Part shown: positions 34,647 to 48,955 of the stretch, piece by piece
How the letters are laid out: each line of letters starts with the position of its first letter
Position numbering within the stretch: the stretch's first letter is position 1
Assembly: GCA_026874595.1 (NCBI GenBank)
Contig: CM049310.1
Span: 89,785,556-89,849,555, forward strand
Length of the DNA stretch: 64,000 bases
Direction: 5' to 3'
From: Sipunculus nudus
Taxonomy: Eukaryota; Annelida; Sipuncula; Golfingiida; Sipunculidae
Position numbers and translations under genes: made by a program
Notes under the pieces: model-generated
Seen by the model: the letters and a program-made list of their open reading frames with translations, nothing else
Told to the model about the DNA's origin: nothing
Database searches by the model: none

Positions 34647-37600
34647 ATTCATGTGCACGAACAGGCACTGTTATGTAGCCCGGGAACTAGTCTTCGTCCC
34701 TATGGGTCAAAATCGTGTTTAAATTTAGGAGAATACATCATTATTTGTGGTGTTTTTACAATAAGCAAGGTATAAGCAAAACGTAGACAAAGTGTAAGCA
34801 AAGGAATTAGGACTTTATAAATGAGATTTTCGACCGTTTATTGAAGTTATAATGTATTATTCAACTTGTCAGGAGTCTTATTTATGACAGAAATCGTGCA
34901 AATCAGTAGAGATATTGTGATCAAATCAGAAAATAGGTCCCGAAAATCCATTATATCCAATTGAGAAAAATGCAGAATTATACATTTCTGATTTAGATTG
35001 AACGAATTTGCTCTTTATTTTTATATTCATGTGCACGAACAGGCACTGTTATGTAGCCCGGGAACTAGTCTTCGTCCCTATGGGTCAAAATCGTGTTTAA
35101 ATTTGAGAGAATACATCATGTATGTGGTGTTTTTACAATAAGCAAAGCATAAGCAAAACGTAAACAAAGTGTAAGCAGAGGAATTAGGACTTCATAAATG
35201 CGATTTTCGACCGTTTTCTGAAGTTATAATGTATTATTCGACGTGTCAGGAGTCTTATTTAAGACAGAAATCGTGCAAAACACTAGAGTTATTGTGATCA
35301 AGTGAGAAAATAGGTCCCGAAAATCCATAATATCTCCTTAAGAAAAAGCAGAATTATATATTTCTGATTTTGATTGAACGAATTTGCTCTTTATTTTTAT
35401 ATTCATGTGCACGAACAGGCACTGTTATGTAGCCCGGGAACTAGTCTTCGTCCCTATATGTCAAAATCGTGTTTAAATTTAGGAGAATACATCATTTATG
35501 TGGTGTTTTTACAATAAGCAAGGCATAAGCAAAACGTAGACAAAGTGTAAGCAAAGGAATTAGGACTTCATAAATGAGATTTTCGACCGTTTTTTGAAGT
35601 TATAATGTATTATTCGACGTTTCAGGAGTCTTATTTATGACAGAAATCGTGCAAAACACCAGAGATATTGTGATCAAGTGAGAAAATAGGTCCCGAAAAT
35701 CCATAATATCTCCTTAAAAAAAGCAGAATTATACATTTCTGATTTTGATTGAACGAATTTGCCCTTTATTTTTATATTCATGTGCACGAACAGGCACTGT
35801 TATGTAGCCCGGGTACTAGTCTTCGTCCCTACGGGTCAAAATCGTGTTTAAATTTAGGAGAATACATCATTTATGTGGTGTTTTTACAATAAGCAAAGCA
35901 TAAGCAAAACGTAGACAAAGTGTAAGCAAAGGAATTAGGACTCCATAAATGAGATTTTCGACCGTTTATTGAAGTTGTAATGTATTATTCAACTTGTCAG
36001 GAGTCTTATTTATGACAGAAATCGTGCAAAACAGTAGAGATATTGAGATCAAATCAGAAAATAGGTCCTGAAAATCCATAATATCCAATTGATAAAAAAA
36101 TGCAGAATTATACATTTCTGATTTTGATTGAACGAATTTGCTCTTTATTTTTATATTCATGTGCACGAACAGGCACTGTTATGTAGCCCGGGAACTAGTC
36201 TTCGTCCCTATGGGTCAAAATCGTGTTTAAATTTAGGAGAATACATCATTATTTGTGGTGTTTTTACAATAAGCAAGGTATAAGCAAAACGTAGACAAAG
36301 TGTAAGCAAAGGAATTAGGACTTCATAAATGAGATTTTCGACCGTTTATTGAAGTTATAATGTATTATTCAACTTGTCAGGAGTCTTATTTATGACAGAA
36401 ATCGTGCAAATCAGTAGAGATATTGTGATCAAATCAGAAAATAGGTCCCGAAAATCCATAATATCCAATTGAGAAAAATGCAGAATTATACATTTCTGAT
36501 TTAGATTGAACGAATTTGCTCTTTATTTTTATATTCATGTGCACGAACAGGCACTGTTATGTAGCCGGAGAACTAATCTTCGTCCCTATTTGTCAAAATC
36601 GTGTTTAAATTTGAGAGAATACATCATGTATGTGGTGTTTTTACAATAAGCAAAGCATAAGCAAAACGTAAACAAAGTGTAAGCAAAGGAATTAGGACTT
36701 CATAAATGCGATTTTCGACCGTTTTCTGAAGTTATAATGTATTATTCGACGTGTCAGGAGTCTTATTTAAGACAGAAATCGTGCAAAACACTAGAGATAT
36801 TGTGATCAAGTGAGAAAATAGGTCCCGAAAATCCATAATATCTCCTTAAGAAAAAGCAGAATTATACATTTCTGATTTTGATTGAACGAATTTGCTCTTT
36901 ATTTTTATATTCATGTGGACGAACAGGCACTGTTATGTAGCCCGGGAACTAGTCTTCGTCCCTATATGTCAAAAACGTGTTTAAATTTAGGAGAATACAT
37001 CATTTATGTGGTGTTTTTACAATAAGCAAGGCATAAGCAAAACGTAGACAAAGTGTAAGCAAAGGAATTAGGACTTCATAAATGAGATTTTCGACCGTTT
37101 TTTGAAGTTATAATGTATTATTCGACGTTTCAGGAGTCTTATTTATGACAGAAATCGTGCAAAACACCAGAGATATTGTGATCAAGTGAGAAAATAGGTC
37201 CCGAAAATCCATAATATCTCCTTAAAAAAAGCAGAATTATACATTTCTGATTTTGATTGAACGAATTTGCCCTTTATTTTTATATTCATGTGCACGAACA
37301 GGCACTGTTATGTAGCCCGGGTACTAGTCTTCGTCCCTACGGGTCAAAATCGTGTTTAAATTTAGGAGAATACATCATTTATGTGGTGTTTTTACAATAA
37401 GCAAAGCATAAGCAAAACGTAGACAAAGTGTAAGCAAAGGAATTAGGACTCCATAAATGAGATTTTCGACCGTTTATTGAAGTTATAATGTATTATTCAA
37501 CTTGTCAGGAGTCTTATTTATGACAGAAATCGTGCAAAACAGTAGAGATATTGAGATCAAATCAGAAAATAGGTCCTGAAAATCCATAATATCCAATTGA

Positions 37601-39921
37601 TAAAAAAATGCAGAATTATACATTTCTGATTTTGATTGAACGAATTTGCTCTTTATTTTTATATTCATGTGCACGAACAGGCACTGTTATGTAGCCCGGG
37701 AACTAGTCTTCGTCCCTATGGGTCAAAATCGTGTTTAAATTTAGGAGAATACATCATTATTTGTGGTGTTTTTACAATAAGCAAGGTATAAGCAAAACGT
37801 AGACAAAGTGTAAGCAAAGGAATTAGGACTTCATAAATGAGATTTTCGACCGTTTATTGAAGTTATAATGTATTATTCAACTTGTCAGGAGTCTTATTTA
37901 TGACAGAAATCGTGCAAATCAGTAGAGATATTGTGATCAAATCAGAAAATAGGTCCCGAAAATCCATTATATCCAATTGAGAAAAATGCAGAATTATACA
38001 TTTCTGATTTAGATTGAACGAATTTGCTCTTTATTTTTATATTCATGTGCACGAACAGGCACTGTTATGTAGCCCGGGAACTAGTCTTCGTCCCTATGGG
38101 TCAAAATCGTGTTTAAATTTGAGAGAATACATCATGTATGTGGTGTTTTTACAATAAGCAAAGCATAAGCAAAACGTAAACAAAGTGTAAGCAAAGGAAT
38201 TAGGACTTCATAAATGCGATTTTCGACCGTTTTCTGAAGTTATAATGTATTATTCGACGTGTCAGGAGTCTTATTTAAGACAGAAATCGTGCAAAACACT
38301 AGAGTTATTGTGATCAAGTGAGAAAATAGGTCCCGAAAATCCATAATATCTCCTTAAGAAAAAGCAGAATTATACATTTCTGATTTTGATTGAACGAATT
38401 TGCTCTTTATTTTTATATTCATGTGCACGAACAGGCACTGTTATGTAGCCCGGGAACTAGTCTTCGTCCCTATGGGTCAAAATCGTGTTTAAATTTAGGA
38501 GAATACATCATTATTTGTGGTGTTTTTACAATAAGCAAGGTATAAGCAAAACGTAGACAAAGTGTAAGCAAAGGAATTAGGACTTCATAAATGAGATTTT
38601 CGACCGTTTATTGAAGTTATAATGTATTATTCAACTTGTCAGGAGTCTTATTTATGACAGAAATCGTGCAAATCAGTAGAGATATTGTGATCAAATCAGA
38701 AAATAGGTCCCGAAAATCCATAATATCCAATTGAGAAAAATGCAGAATTATACATTTCTGATTTAGATTGAACGAATTTGCTCTTTATTTTTATATTCAT
38801 GTGCACGAACAGGCACTGTTATGTAGCCGGAGAACTAATCTTCGTCCCTATTTGTCAAAATCGTGTTTAAATTTGAGAGAATACATCATGTATGTGGTGT
38901 TTTTACAATAAGCAAAGCATAAGCAAAACGTAAACAAAGTGTAAGCAAAGGAATTAGGACTTCATAAATGCGATTTTCGACCGTTTTCTGAAGTTATAAT
39001 GTATTATTCGACGTGTCAGGAGTCTTATTTAAGACAGAAATCGTGCAAAACACTAGAGATATTGTGATCAAGTGAGAAAATAGGTCCCGAAAATCCATAA
39101 TATCTCCTTAAGAAAAAGCAGAATTATACATTTCTGATTTTGATTGAACGAATTTGCTCTTTATTTTTATATTCATGTGCACGAACAGGCACTGTTATGT
39201 AGCCCGGGAACTAGTCTTCGTCCCTATATGTCAAAATCGTGTTTAAATTTAGGAGAATACATCATTTATGTGGTGTTTTTACAATAAGCAAGGCATAAGC
39301 AAAACGTAGACAAAGTGTAAGCAAAGGAATTAGGACTTCATAAATGAGATTTTCGACCGTTTTTTGAAGTTATAATGTATTATTCGACGTTTCAGGAGTC
39401 TTATTTATGACAGAAATCGTGCAAAACACCAGAGATATTGTGATCAAGTGAGAAAATAGGTCCCGAAAATCCATAATATCTCCTTAAAAAAAGCAGAATT
39501 ATACATTTCTGATTTTGATTGAACGAATTTGCCCTTTATTTTTATATTCATGTGCACGAACAGGCACTGTTATGTAGCCCGGGTACTAGTCTTCGTCCCT
39601 ACGGGTCAAAATCGTGTTTAAATTCAGGAGAATACATCATTTATGTGGTGTTTTTACAATAAGCAAAGCATAAGCAAAACGTGGACAAAGTGTAAGCAAA
39701 GGAATAAGAACTTCATTAATGAGATTTTCGACCGTTTATTGAAGTTATAATGTATTATTCAACTTGTCAGGAGTCTTATTTATGACAGAAATCGTGCAAA
39801 ACAGTAGAGATATTGAGATCAAGTGAGAAAATAGGTCCCGAAAATTCATAATATCTCCTTAAGAAAAAGCAGAATTATACATTTCTGATTTTGATTGAAC
39901 GAATTTGCTCTTTATTTTTAT
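34647..39921 (+). repeat. Block 10: B2 L|C A' D B C A'' D B2 L B C A' K'
   Basis: Starts: 34647, 35025, 35401, 35776, 36155, 36533, 36909, 37284, 37663, 38041, 38417, 38795, 39171 and 39546. The first four monomers match the third 4-mer copy (24853-26360), including GACTTTATAAATG, GCAGAGGAATT and TTATATATTT. The last ten match 30880-34646 at an offset of 5,275 bp. The block is therefore a splice of two pieces that both exist upstream. Confidence 0.92.
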
Positions 39922-42900
39922 ATTCATGTGCACGAACAGGCACTGTTATGTAGCCCGGGAACTAGTCTTCGTCCCTATGGGTCAAAATCGTGTTTAAATT
40001 TAGGAGAATACATCATTATTTGTGGTGTTTTTACAATAAGCAAGGTATAAGCAAAACGTAGACAAAGTGTAAGCAAAGGAATTAGGACTTCATAAATGAG
40101 ATTTTCGACCGTTTATTGAAGTTATAATGTATTATTCAACTTGTCAGGAGTCTTATTTATGACAGAAATCGTGCAAATCAGTAGAGATATTGTGATCAAA
40201 TCAGAAAATAGGTCCCGAAAATCCATAATATCCAATTGAGAAAAATGCAGAATTATACATTTCTGGTTTAGATTGAACGAATTTGCTCTTTATTTTTATT
40301 TTCATGTGCACGAACAGGCACTGTTATGTAGCCGGAGAACTAATCTTCGTCCCTATTTGTCAAAATCGTGTTTAAATTTGAGAGAATACATCATGTATGT
40401 GGTGTTTTTACAATAAGCAAAGCATAAGCAAAACGTAAACAAAGTGTAAGCAAAGGAATTAGGACTTCATAAATGCGATTTTCGACCGTTTTCTGAAGTT
40501 ATAATGTATTATTCGACGTGTCAGGAGTCTTATTTAAGACAGAAATCGTGCAAAACACTAGAGATATTGTGATCAAGTGAGAAAATAGGTCCCGAAAATC
40601 CATAATATCTCCTTAAGAAAAAGCAGAATTATACATTTCTGATTTTGATTGAACGAATTTGCTCTTTATTTTTATATTCATGTGCACGAACAGGCACTGT
40701 TATGTAGCCCGGGAACTAGTCTTCGTCCCTATATGTCAAAATCGTGTTTAAATTTAGGAGAATACATCATTTATGTGGTGTTTTTACAATAAGCAAGGCA
40801 TAAGCAAAACGTAGACAAAGTGTAAGCAAAGGAATTAGGACTTCATAAATGAGATTTTCGACCGTTTTTTGAAGTTATAATGTATTATTCGACGTGTCAG
40901 GAGTCTTATTTAAGACAGAAATCGTGCAAAACACTAGAGATATTGTGATCAAGTGAGAAAATAGGTCCCGAAAATCCATAATATCTCCTTAAGAAAAAGC
41001 AGAATTATACATTTCTGATTTTGATTGAACGAATTTGCTCTTTATTTTTATATTCATGTGCACGAACAGGCACTGTTATGTAGCCCGGGAACTAGTCTTC
41101 GTCCCTATATGTCAAAATCGTGTTTAAATTTAGGAGAATACATCATTTATGTGGTGTTTTTACAATAAGCAAGGCATAAGCAAAACGTAGACAAAGTGTA
41201 AGCAAAGGAATTAGGACTTCATAAATGAGATTTTCGACCGTTTTTTGAAGTTATAATGTATTATTCGACGTTTCAGGAGTCTTATTTATGACAGAAATCG
41301 TGCAAAACACCAGAGATATTGTGATCAAGTGAGAAAATAGGTCCCGAAAATCCATAATATCTCCTTAAGAAAAAGCAGAATTATACATTTCTGATTTTGA
41401 TTGAACGAATTTGCTCTTTATTTTTATATTCATGTGCACGAACAGGCACTGTTATGTAGCCCGGGAACTAGTCTTCGTCCCTATGGGTCAAAATCGTGTT
41501 TAAATTTAGGAGAATACATCATTATTTGTGGTGTTTTTACAATAAGCAAGGTATAAGCAAAACGTAGACAAAGTGTAAGCAAAGGAATTAGGACTTCATA
41601 AATGAGATTTTCGACCGTTTATTGAATTTATAATGTATTATTCAACTTGTCAGGAGTCTTATTTATGACAGAAATCGTGCAAATCAGTAGAGATATTGTG
41701 ATCAAATCAGAAAATAGGTCCCGAAAATCCATAATATCCAATTGAGAAAAATGCAGAATTATACATTTCTGATTTAGATTGAACGTATTTGCTCTTTATT
41801 TTTATATTCATGTGCACGAACAGGCACTGTTATGTAGCCGGAGAACTAATCTTCGTCCCTATTTGTCAAAATCGTGTTTAAATTTGAGAGAATACATCAT
41901 GTATGTGGTGTTTTTACATTAAGCAAAGCATAAGCAAAACGTAAACAAAGTGTAAGCAAAGGAATTAGGACTTCATAAATGCGATTTTCGACCGTTTTCT
42001 GAAGTTATAATGTATTATTCGACGTGTCAGGAGTCTTATTTAAGACAGAAATCGTGCAAAACACTAGAGATATTGTGATCAAGTGAGAAAATAGGTCCCG
42101 AAAATCCATAATATCTCCTTAAGAAAAAGCAGAATTATACATTTCTGATTTTGATTGAACGAATTTGCTCTTTATTTTTATATTCATGTGCACGAACATG
42201 CACTGTTATGTAGCCCGGGAACTAGTCTTCGTCCCTATATGTCAAAATCGTGTTTAAATTTAGGAGAATACATCATTTATGTGGTGTTTTTACAATAAGC
42301 AAGGCATAAGCAAAACGTAGACAAAGTGTAAGCAAAGGAATTAGGACTTCATAAATGAGATTTTCGACCGTTTTTTGAAGTTATAATGTATTATTCGACG
42401 TTTCAGGAGTCTTATTTATGACAGAAATCGTGCAAAACACCAGAGATATTGTGATCAAGTGAGAAAATAGGTCCCGAAAATCCATAATATCTCCTTAAAA
42501 AAAGCAGAATTATACATTTCTGATTTTGATTGAACGAATTTGCTCTTTATTTTTATATTCATGTGCACGAACAGGCACTGTTATGTAGCCCGGGTACTAG
42601 TCTTCGTCCCTACGGGTCAAAATCGTGTTTAAATTTAGGAGAATACATCATTTATGTGGTGTTTTTACAATAAGCAAAGCATAAGCAAAACGTAGACAAA
42701 GTGTAAGCAAAGGAATTAGGACTCCATAAATGAGATTTTCGACCGTTTATTGAAGTTATAATGTCTTATTCGACGTGTCAGGAGTCTTATTTATGACAGA
42801 AATTGTGCAAAACAGGAGAGATATTGAGATCAAATCAGAAAATAGGTCCCAAAAATCCATAATATCCCATTAAGAAAAAAAACAGAATTATACATTTCTG

Positions 42901-44436
42901 AATTTGATTGAAAGAATTTGCTATTTATTTTTATATTCATGTGCACGAACAGGCACTGTTATGTAGCCGGGGAACTAGTCTTCGTCCCTATGGGTCATAA
43001 TCGTGTTTAAATTTGGGAGAATACATCATTTATGTGGTATTTTTACAATAAGCAAAGCATGAGCAAAACGTAAACAAAGTGTAAGCAAAGGAATTAGTAC
43101 TTCATAAATAAGATTTTCGACCGTTTTTTGAAGTTATAATGTATTATTCAACTTGTCAGGAGTCTTATTTATGACAGAAATCGTGCAAAACAGTAGAGAT
43201 ATTGTGATCAAATGAGAAAATAGGTCCCGAAAATCCATAATATCCAATTGAGAAAAAAGCAGAATTATACATTTCTGATTTTGATTAAACGAATTTGCTC
43301 TTTATTTTTATATTCATGTGCACGAACAGGCACTGTTATGTAGCCGGGGAACTAGTCTTCGTCCCTATGGGTCATAATCGTGTTTAAATTTGAGAGAATA
43401 CATCATTTATGTGGTGTTTTTACAATGAGCAAAGCATAAGCAAAACGTAAACAAAGTGTAAGCAAAGGAATTAGGACTTCATAAATGCGATTTTCGACCG
43501 TTTTCTGAAGTTATAATGTATTATTCGACGTGTCAGGAGTCTTATTTATGACAGAAATCGTGCAAAACACTAGAGATATTGTGATCAAGTGAGAAAATAG
43601 GTCCCGAAAATCCATAATATCTCCATAAAAAAAGCAAAATTATACATTTCTGATGTTGATTGAACGAATTTGCTCTTTATTTTTATATTCATGTGCACGA
43701 ACAGGCACTGTTATGTAGCCGGGGAACTAGTCTTCGTCCCTACGGGTCATAATCGTGTTTAAATTTGGGAGAATACATCATTTATGTGGTGTTTTTACAA
43801 TAAGCAAAGCATAAGCAAAACGTAAACAAAGTGTAAGCAAAGGAATTAGGACTTCATAAAAGCGATTTTCGACCGTTTTCTGAAGTTATAATGTCTTATT
43901 CGACGTGTCAGGAGTCTTATTTATGACAGAAATCGTGCAAAACACTAGAGATATTGTGATCAAGTGAGAAAATAGGTCCCGAAAATCCATAATATCTCCA
44001 TAAAAAAAGCAGAATTATACATTTCTGATTTTGATTGAACGAATTTGCTCTTTATTTTTATATTCATGTGCACGAACAGGCACTGTTATGTAGCCGGGGA
44101 ACTAGTCTTCGTCCCTATGGGTCATAATCGTGTTTAAATTTGAGAGAATACATCATTTATGTGGTGTTTTTACAATGAGCAAAGCATAAGCAAAACGTAA
44201 ACAAAGTGTAAGCAAAGGAATTAGGACTTCATAAATGCGATTTTCGACCGTTTTCTGAAGTTATAATGTATTATTCGACGTGTCAGGAGTCTTATTTATG
44301 ACAGAAATCGTGCAAAACACTAGAGATATTGTGATCAAGTGAGAAAATAGGTCCCGAAAATCCATAATATCTCCATAAAAAAAGCAAAATTATACATTTC
44401 TGATGTTGATTGAACGAATTTGCTCTTTATTTTTAT
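39922..44436 (+). repeat. Copy 2 sub-block: B C A|C A B C A' F E G H G
   Basis: Starts: 39922, 40300, 40676, 41052, 41428, 41806, 42182, 42557, 42935, 43312, 43687 and 44062. It corresponds to 4896-9410 at an offset of 35,026 bp. The G-H dimer pair is retained. Confidence 0.92.
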
Positions 44437-47400
44437 ATTCATGTGCACGAACAGGCACTGTTATGTAGCCGGGGAACTAGTCTTCGTCCCTACGGGTCAT
44501 AATCGTGTTTAAATTTGGGAGAATACATCATTTATGTGGTGTTTTTACAATAAGCAAAGCATAAGCAAAACGTAAACAAAGTGTAAGCAAAGGAATTAGG
44601 ACTTCATAAAAGCGATTTTCGACCGTTTTCTGAAGTTATAATGTCTTATTCGACGTGTCAGGAGTCTTATTTATGACAGAAATCGTGCAAAACACTAGAG
44701 ATATTGTGATCAAGTGAGAAAATAGGTCCCGAAAATCCATAATATCTCCATAAAAAAAGCAGAATTATACATTTCTGATTTTGATTGAACGAATTTGCTC
44801 TTTATTTTTATATTCATGTGCACGAACAGGCACTGTTATGTAGCCGGGGAACTAGTCTTCGTCCCTATGGGTCATAATCGTGTTTAAATTTGGGAGAATA
44901 CATCATTTATGTGGTATTTTTACAATAAGCAAAGCATAAGCAAAACGTAAACAAAGTGTAAGCAAAGGAATTAGTACTGCATAAATAAGATTTTCGACCG
45001 TTTTTTGAAGTTATAATGTATTATTCAACTTGTCAGGAGTCTTATTTATGACAGAAATCGTGCAAAACAGTAGAGATATTGTGATCAAATGAGAAAATAG
45101 GTCCCGAAAATCCATAATATCCAATTGAGAAAAAAGCAGAATTATACATTTCTGATTTTGATTGAACGAATTTGCTCTTTATTTTTATATTCATGTGCAC
45201 GAACAGGCACTGTAATGTAGCCCGGGTACTAGTCTTCGTCCCTACGGGTCAAAATCGTGTTTAAATTTAGGAGAATACATCATTTATGTGGTGTTTTTAC
45301 AATAAGCAATGCATAAGCAAAACGTAGACAAAGTGTAAGCAAAGGAATTAGTACTTCATAAATAAGATTTTCGACCGTTTTTTGAAGTTAAAATGTATTA
45401 TTCAACTTGTCAGGAGTCTTATTTATGACAGAAATCATGCAAAACAGTAGAGATATTGTGATCAAATGAGAAAATAGGTCCCGAAAATCCATAATATCCA
45501 ATTGAGAAAAAAGCACAATTATACATTTCTGATTTTGAATGAACGAATTTGCTCTTTATTTTTATATTCATGTGCACGAACAGGCACTGTTATGTAGCCG
45601 GGGAACTAGTCTTCGTCCCTATGGGTCATAATCGTGTTTAAATTTGGGAGAATACATCATTTATGTGGTGTTTTTACATAAAGCAAAGCATAAGCAAAAC
45701 GTAAACAAAGTGTAAGCAAAGGAATTAGGACTTCATAAAAGCGATTTTCGACCGTTTTCTGAAGTTATAATGTATTATTCGACGTGTCAGGAGTCTTATT
45801 TATGACAGAAATCGTGCAAAACAGTAGAGATATTGTGATCAAATGAGAAAATAGGTCCCGAAAATGCATAATATCCAATTGAGAAAAAAGCACAATTATA
45901 CATTTCTGATTTTGATTGAACGAATTTGCTCTTTATTTTTATATTCATGTGCACGGATAGGCACTGTTATGTAGCCCGGGTACTAGTCTTCGTCCCTACG
46001 GGTCAAAATCGTGTTTAAATTCAGGAGAATACATCATTTTTGTGGTGTTTTTACAATAAGCAAAGCATAAGCAAAACGTGGACAAAGTGTAAGCAAAGGA
46101 ATAAGAACTTCATTAATGAGATTTTCGACCGTTTATTGAAGTTATAATGTATTATTCAACTTGTCAGGAGTCTTATTTATGACAGAAATCGTGCAAAACA
46201 GTAGAGATATTGAGATCAAGTGAGAAAATAGGTCCCGAAAATTCATAATATCTCCTTAAGAAAAAGCAGAATTATACATTTCTGATTTTGATTGAACGAA
46301 TTTGCTCTTTATTTTTATATTCATGTGCACGAACAGGCACTGTTATGTAGCCCGGGAACTAGTCTTCGTCCCTATGGGTCAAAATCGTGTTTAAATTTGA
46401 GAGAATACATCATGTATGTGGTGTTTTTACAATAAGCAAAGCATAAGCAAAACGTAAACAAAGTGTAAGCAATGGAATTAGGACTTCATAAATGCGATTT
46501 TCGACCGTTTTCTGAAGTTATAATGTATTATTCGACGTGTCAGGAGTCTTATTTAAGACAGAAATCGTGCAAAACACTAGAGTTATTGTGATCAAGTGAG
46601 AAAATAGGTCCCGAAAATCCATAATATCTCCTTAAGAAAAAGCAGAATTATACATTTCTGATTTTGATTGAACGAATTTGCTCTTTATTTTTATATTCAT
46701 GTGCACGAACAGGCACTGTTATGTAGCCCGGGAACTAGTCTTCGTCCCTATGGGTCAAAATCGTGTTTAAATTTAGGAGAATACATCATTATTTGTGGTG
46801 TTTTTACAATAAGCAAGGTATAAGCAAAACGTAGACAAAGTGTAAGCAAAGGAATTAGGACTTCATAAATGAGATTTTCGACCGTTTATTGAAGTTATAA
46901 TGTATTATTCAACTTGTCAGGAGTCTTATTTATGACAGAAATCGTGCAAATCAGTAGAGATATTGTGATCAAATCAGAAAATAGGTCCCGAAAATCCATA
47001 ATATCCAATTGAGAAAAATGCAGAATTATACATTTCTGATTTAGATTGAACGAATTTGCTCTTTATTTTTATATTCATGTGCACGAACAGGCACTGTTAT
47101 GTAGCCGGAGAACTAATCTTCGTCCCTATTTGTCAAAATCGTGTTTAAATTTGAGAGAATACATCATGTATGTGGTGTTTTTACAATAAGCAAAGCATAA
47201 GCAAAACGTAAACAAAGTGTAAGCAAAGGAATTAGGACTTCATAAATGCGATTTTCGACCGTTTTCTGAAGTTATAATGTATTATTCGACGTGTCAGGAG
47301 TCTTATTTAAGACAGAAATCGTGCAAAACACTAGAGATATTGTGATCAAGTGAGAAAATAGGTCCCGAAAATCCATAATATCTCCTTAAGAAAAAGCAGA

Positions 47401-48955
47401 ATTATACATTTCTGATTTTGATTGAACGAATTTGCTCTTTATTTTTATATTCATGTGGACGAACAGGCACTGTTATGTAGCCCGGGAACTAGTCTTCGTC
47501 CCTATATGTCAAAAACGTGTTTAAATTTAGGAGAATACATCATTTATGTGGTGTTTTTACAATAAGCAAGGCATAAGCAAAACGTAGACAAAGTGTAAGC
47601 AAAGGAATTAGGACTTCATAAATGAGATTTTCGACCGTTTTTTGAAGTTATAATGTATTATTCGACGTTTCAGGAGTCTTATTTATGACAGAAATCGTGC
47701 AAAACACCAGAGATATTGTGATCAAGTGAGAAAATAGGTCCCGAAAATCCATAATATCTCCTTAAAAAAAGCAGAATTATACATTTCTGATTTTGATTGA
47801 ACGAATTTGCCCTTTATTTTTATATTCATGTGCACGAACAGGCACTGTTATGTAGCCCGGGTACTAGTCTTCGTCCCTACGGGTCAAAATCGTGTTTAAA
47901 TTTAGGAGAATACATCATTTATGTGGTGTTTTTACAATAAGCAAAGCATAAGCAAAACGTAGACAAAGTGTAAGCAAAGGAATTAGGACTCCATAAATGA
48001 GATTTTCGACCGTTTATTGAAGTTATAATGTATTATTCAACTTGTCAGGAGTCTTATTTATGACAGAAATCGTGCAAAACAGTAGAGATATTGAGATCAA
48101 ATCAGAAAATAGGTCCTGAAAATCCATAATATCCAATTGATAAAAAAATGCAGAATTATACATTTCTGATTTTGATTGAACGAATTTGCTCTTTATTTTT
48201 ATATTCATGTGCACGAACAGGCACTGTTATGTAGCCCGGGAACTAGTCTTCGTCCCTATGGGTCAAAATCGTGTTTAAATTTAGGAGAATACATCATTAT
48301 TTGTGGTGTTTTTACAATAAGCAAGGTATAAGCAAAACGTAGACAAAGTGTAAGCAAAGGAATTAGGACTTCATAAATGAGATTTTCGACCGTTTATTGA
48401 AGTTATAATGTATTATTCAACTTGTCAGGAGTCTTATTTATGACAGAAATCGTGCAAATCAGTAGAGATATTGTGATCAAATCAGAAAATAGGTCCCGAA
48501 AATCCATTATATCCAATTGAGAAAAATGCAGAATTATACATTTCTGATTTAGATTGAACGAATTTGCTCTTTATTTTTATATTCATGTGCACGAACAGGC
48601 ACTGTTATGTAGCCCGGGAACTAGTCTTCGTCCCTATGGGTCAAAATCGTGTTTAAATTTGAGAGAATACATCATGTATGTGGTGTTTTTACAATAAGCA
48701 AAGCATAAGCAAAACGTAAACAAAGTGTAAGCAAAGGAATTAGGACTTCATAAATGCGATTTTCGACCGTTTTCTGAAGTTATAATGTATTATTCGACGT
48801 GTCAGGAGTCTTATTTATGACAGAAATCGTGCAAAACACTAGCGATATTGTGATCAAGTGAGAAAATAGGTCCCGAAAATCCATAATATCTCCATAAAAA
48901 AAGCAAAATTATACATTTCTGATGTTGATTGAACGAATTTGCTCTTTATTTTTAT
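44437..48955 (+). repeat. 12-monomer HOR, copy 3 (4,519 bp)
   Basis: The order is H E I J K L B1 C A'' D B2 L|G, with starts 44437, 44812, 45189, 45566, 45943, 46319, 46695, 47073, 47449, 47824, 48203 and 48581. It matches 9411-13929, including GCAATGGAATT in the L monomer and the L|G chimera at the end. The one difference noticed is C at 48843. Confidence 0.94.
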
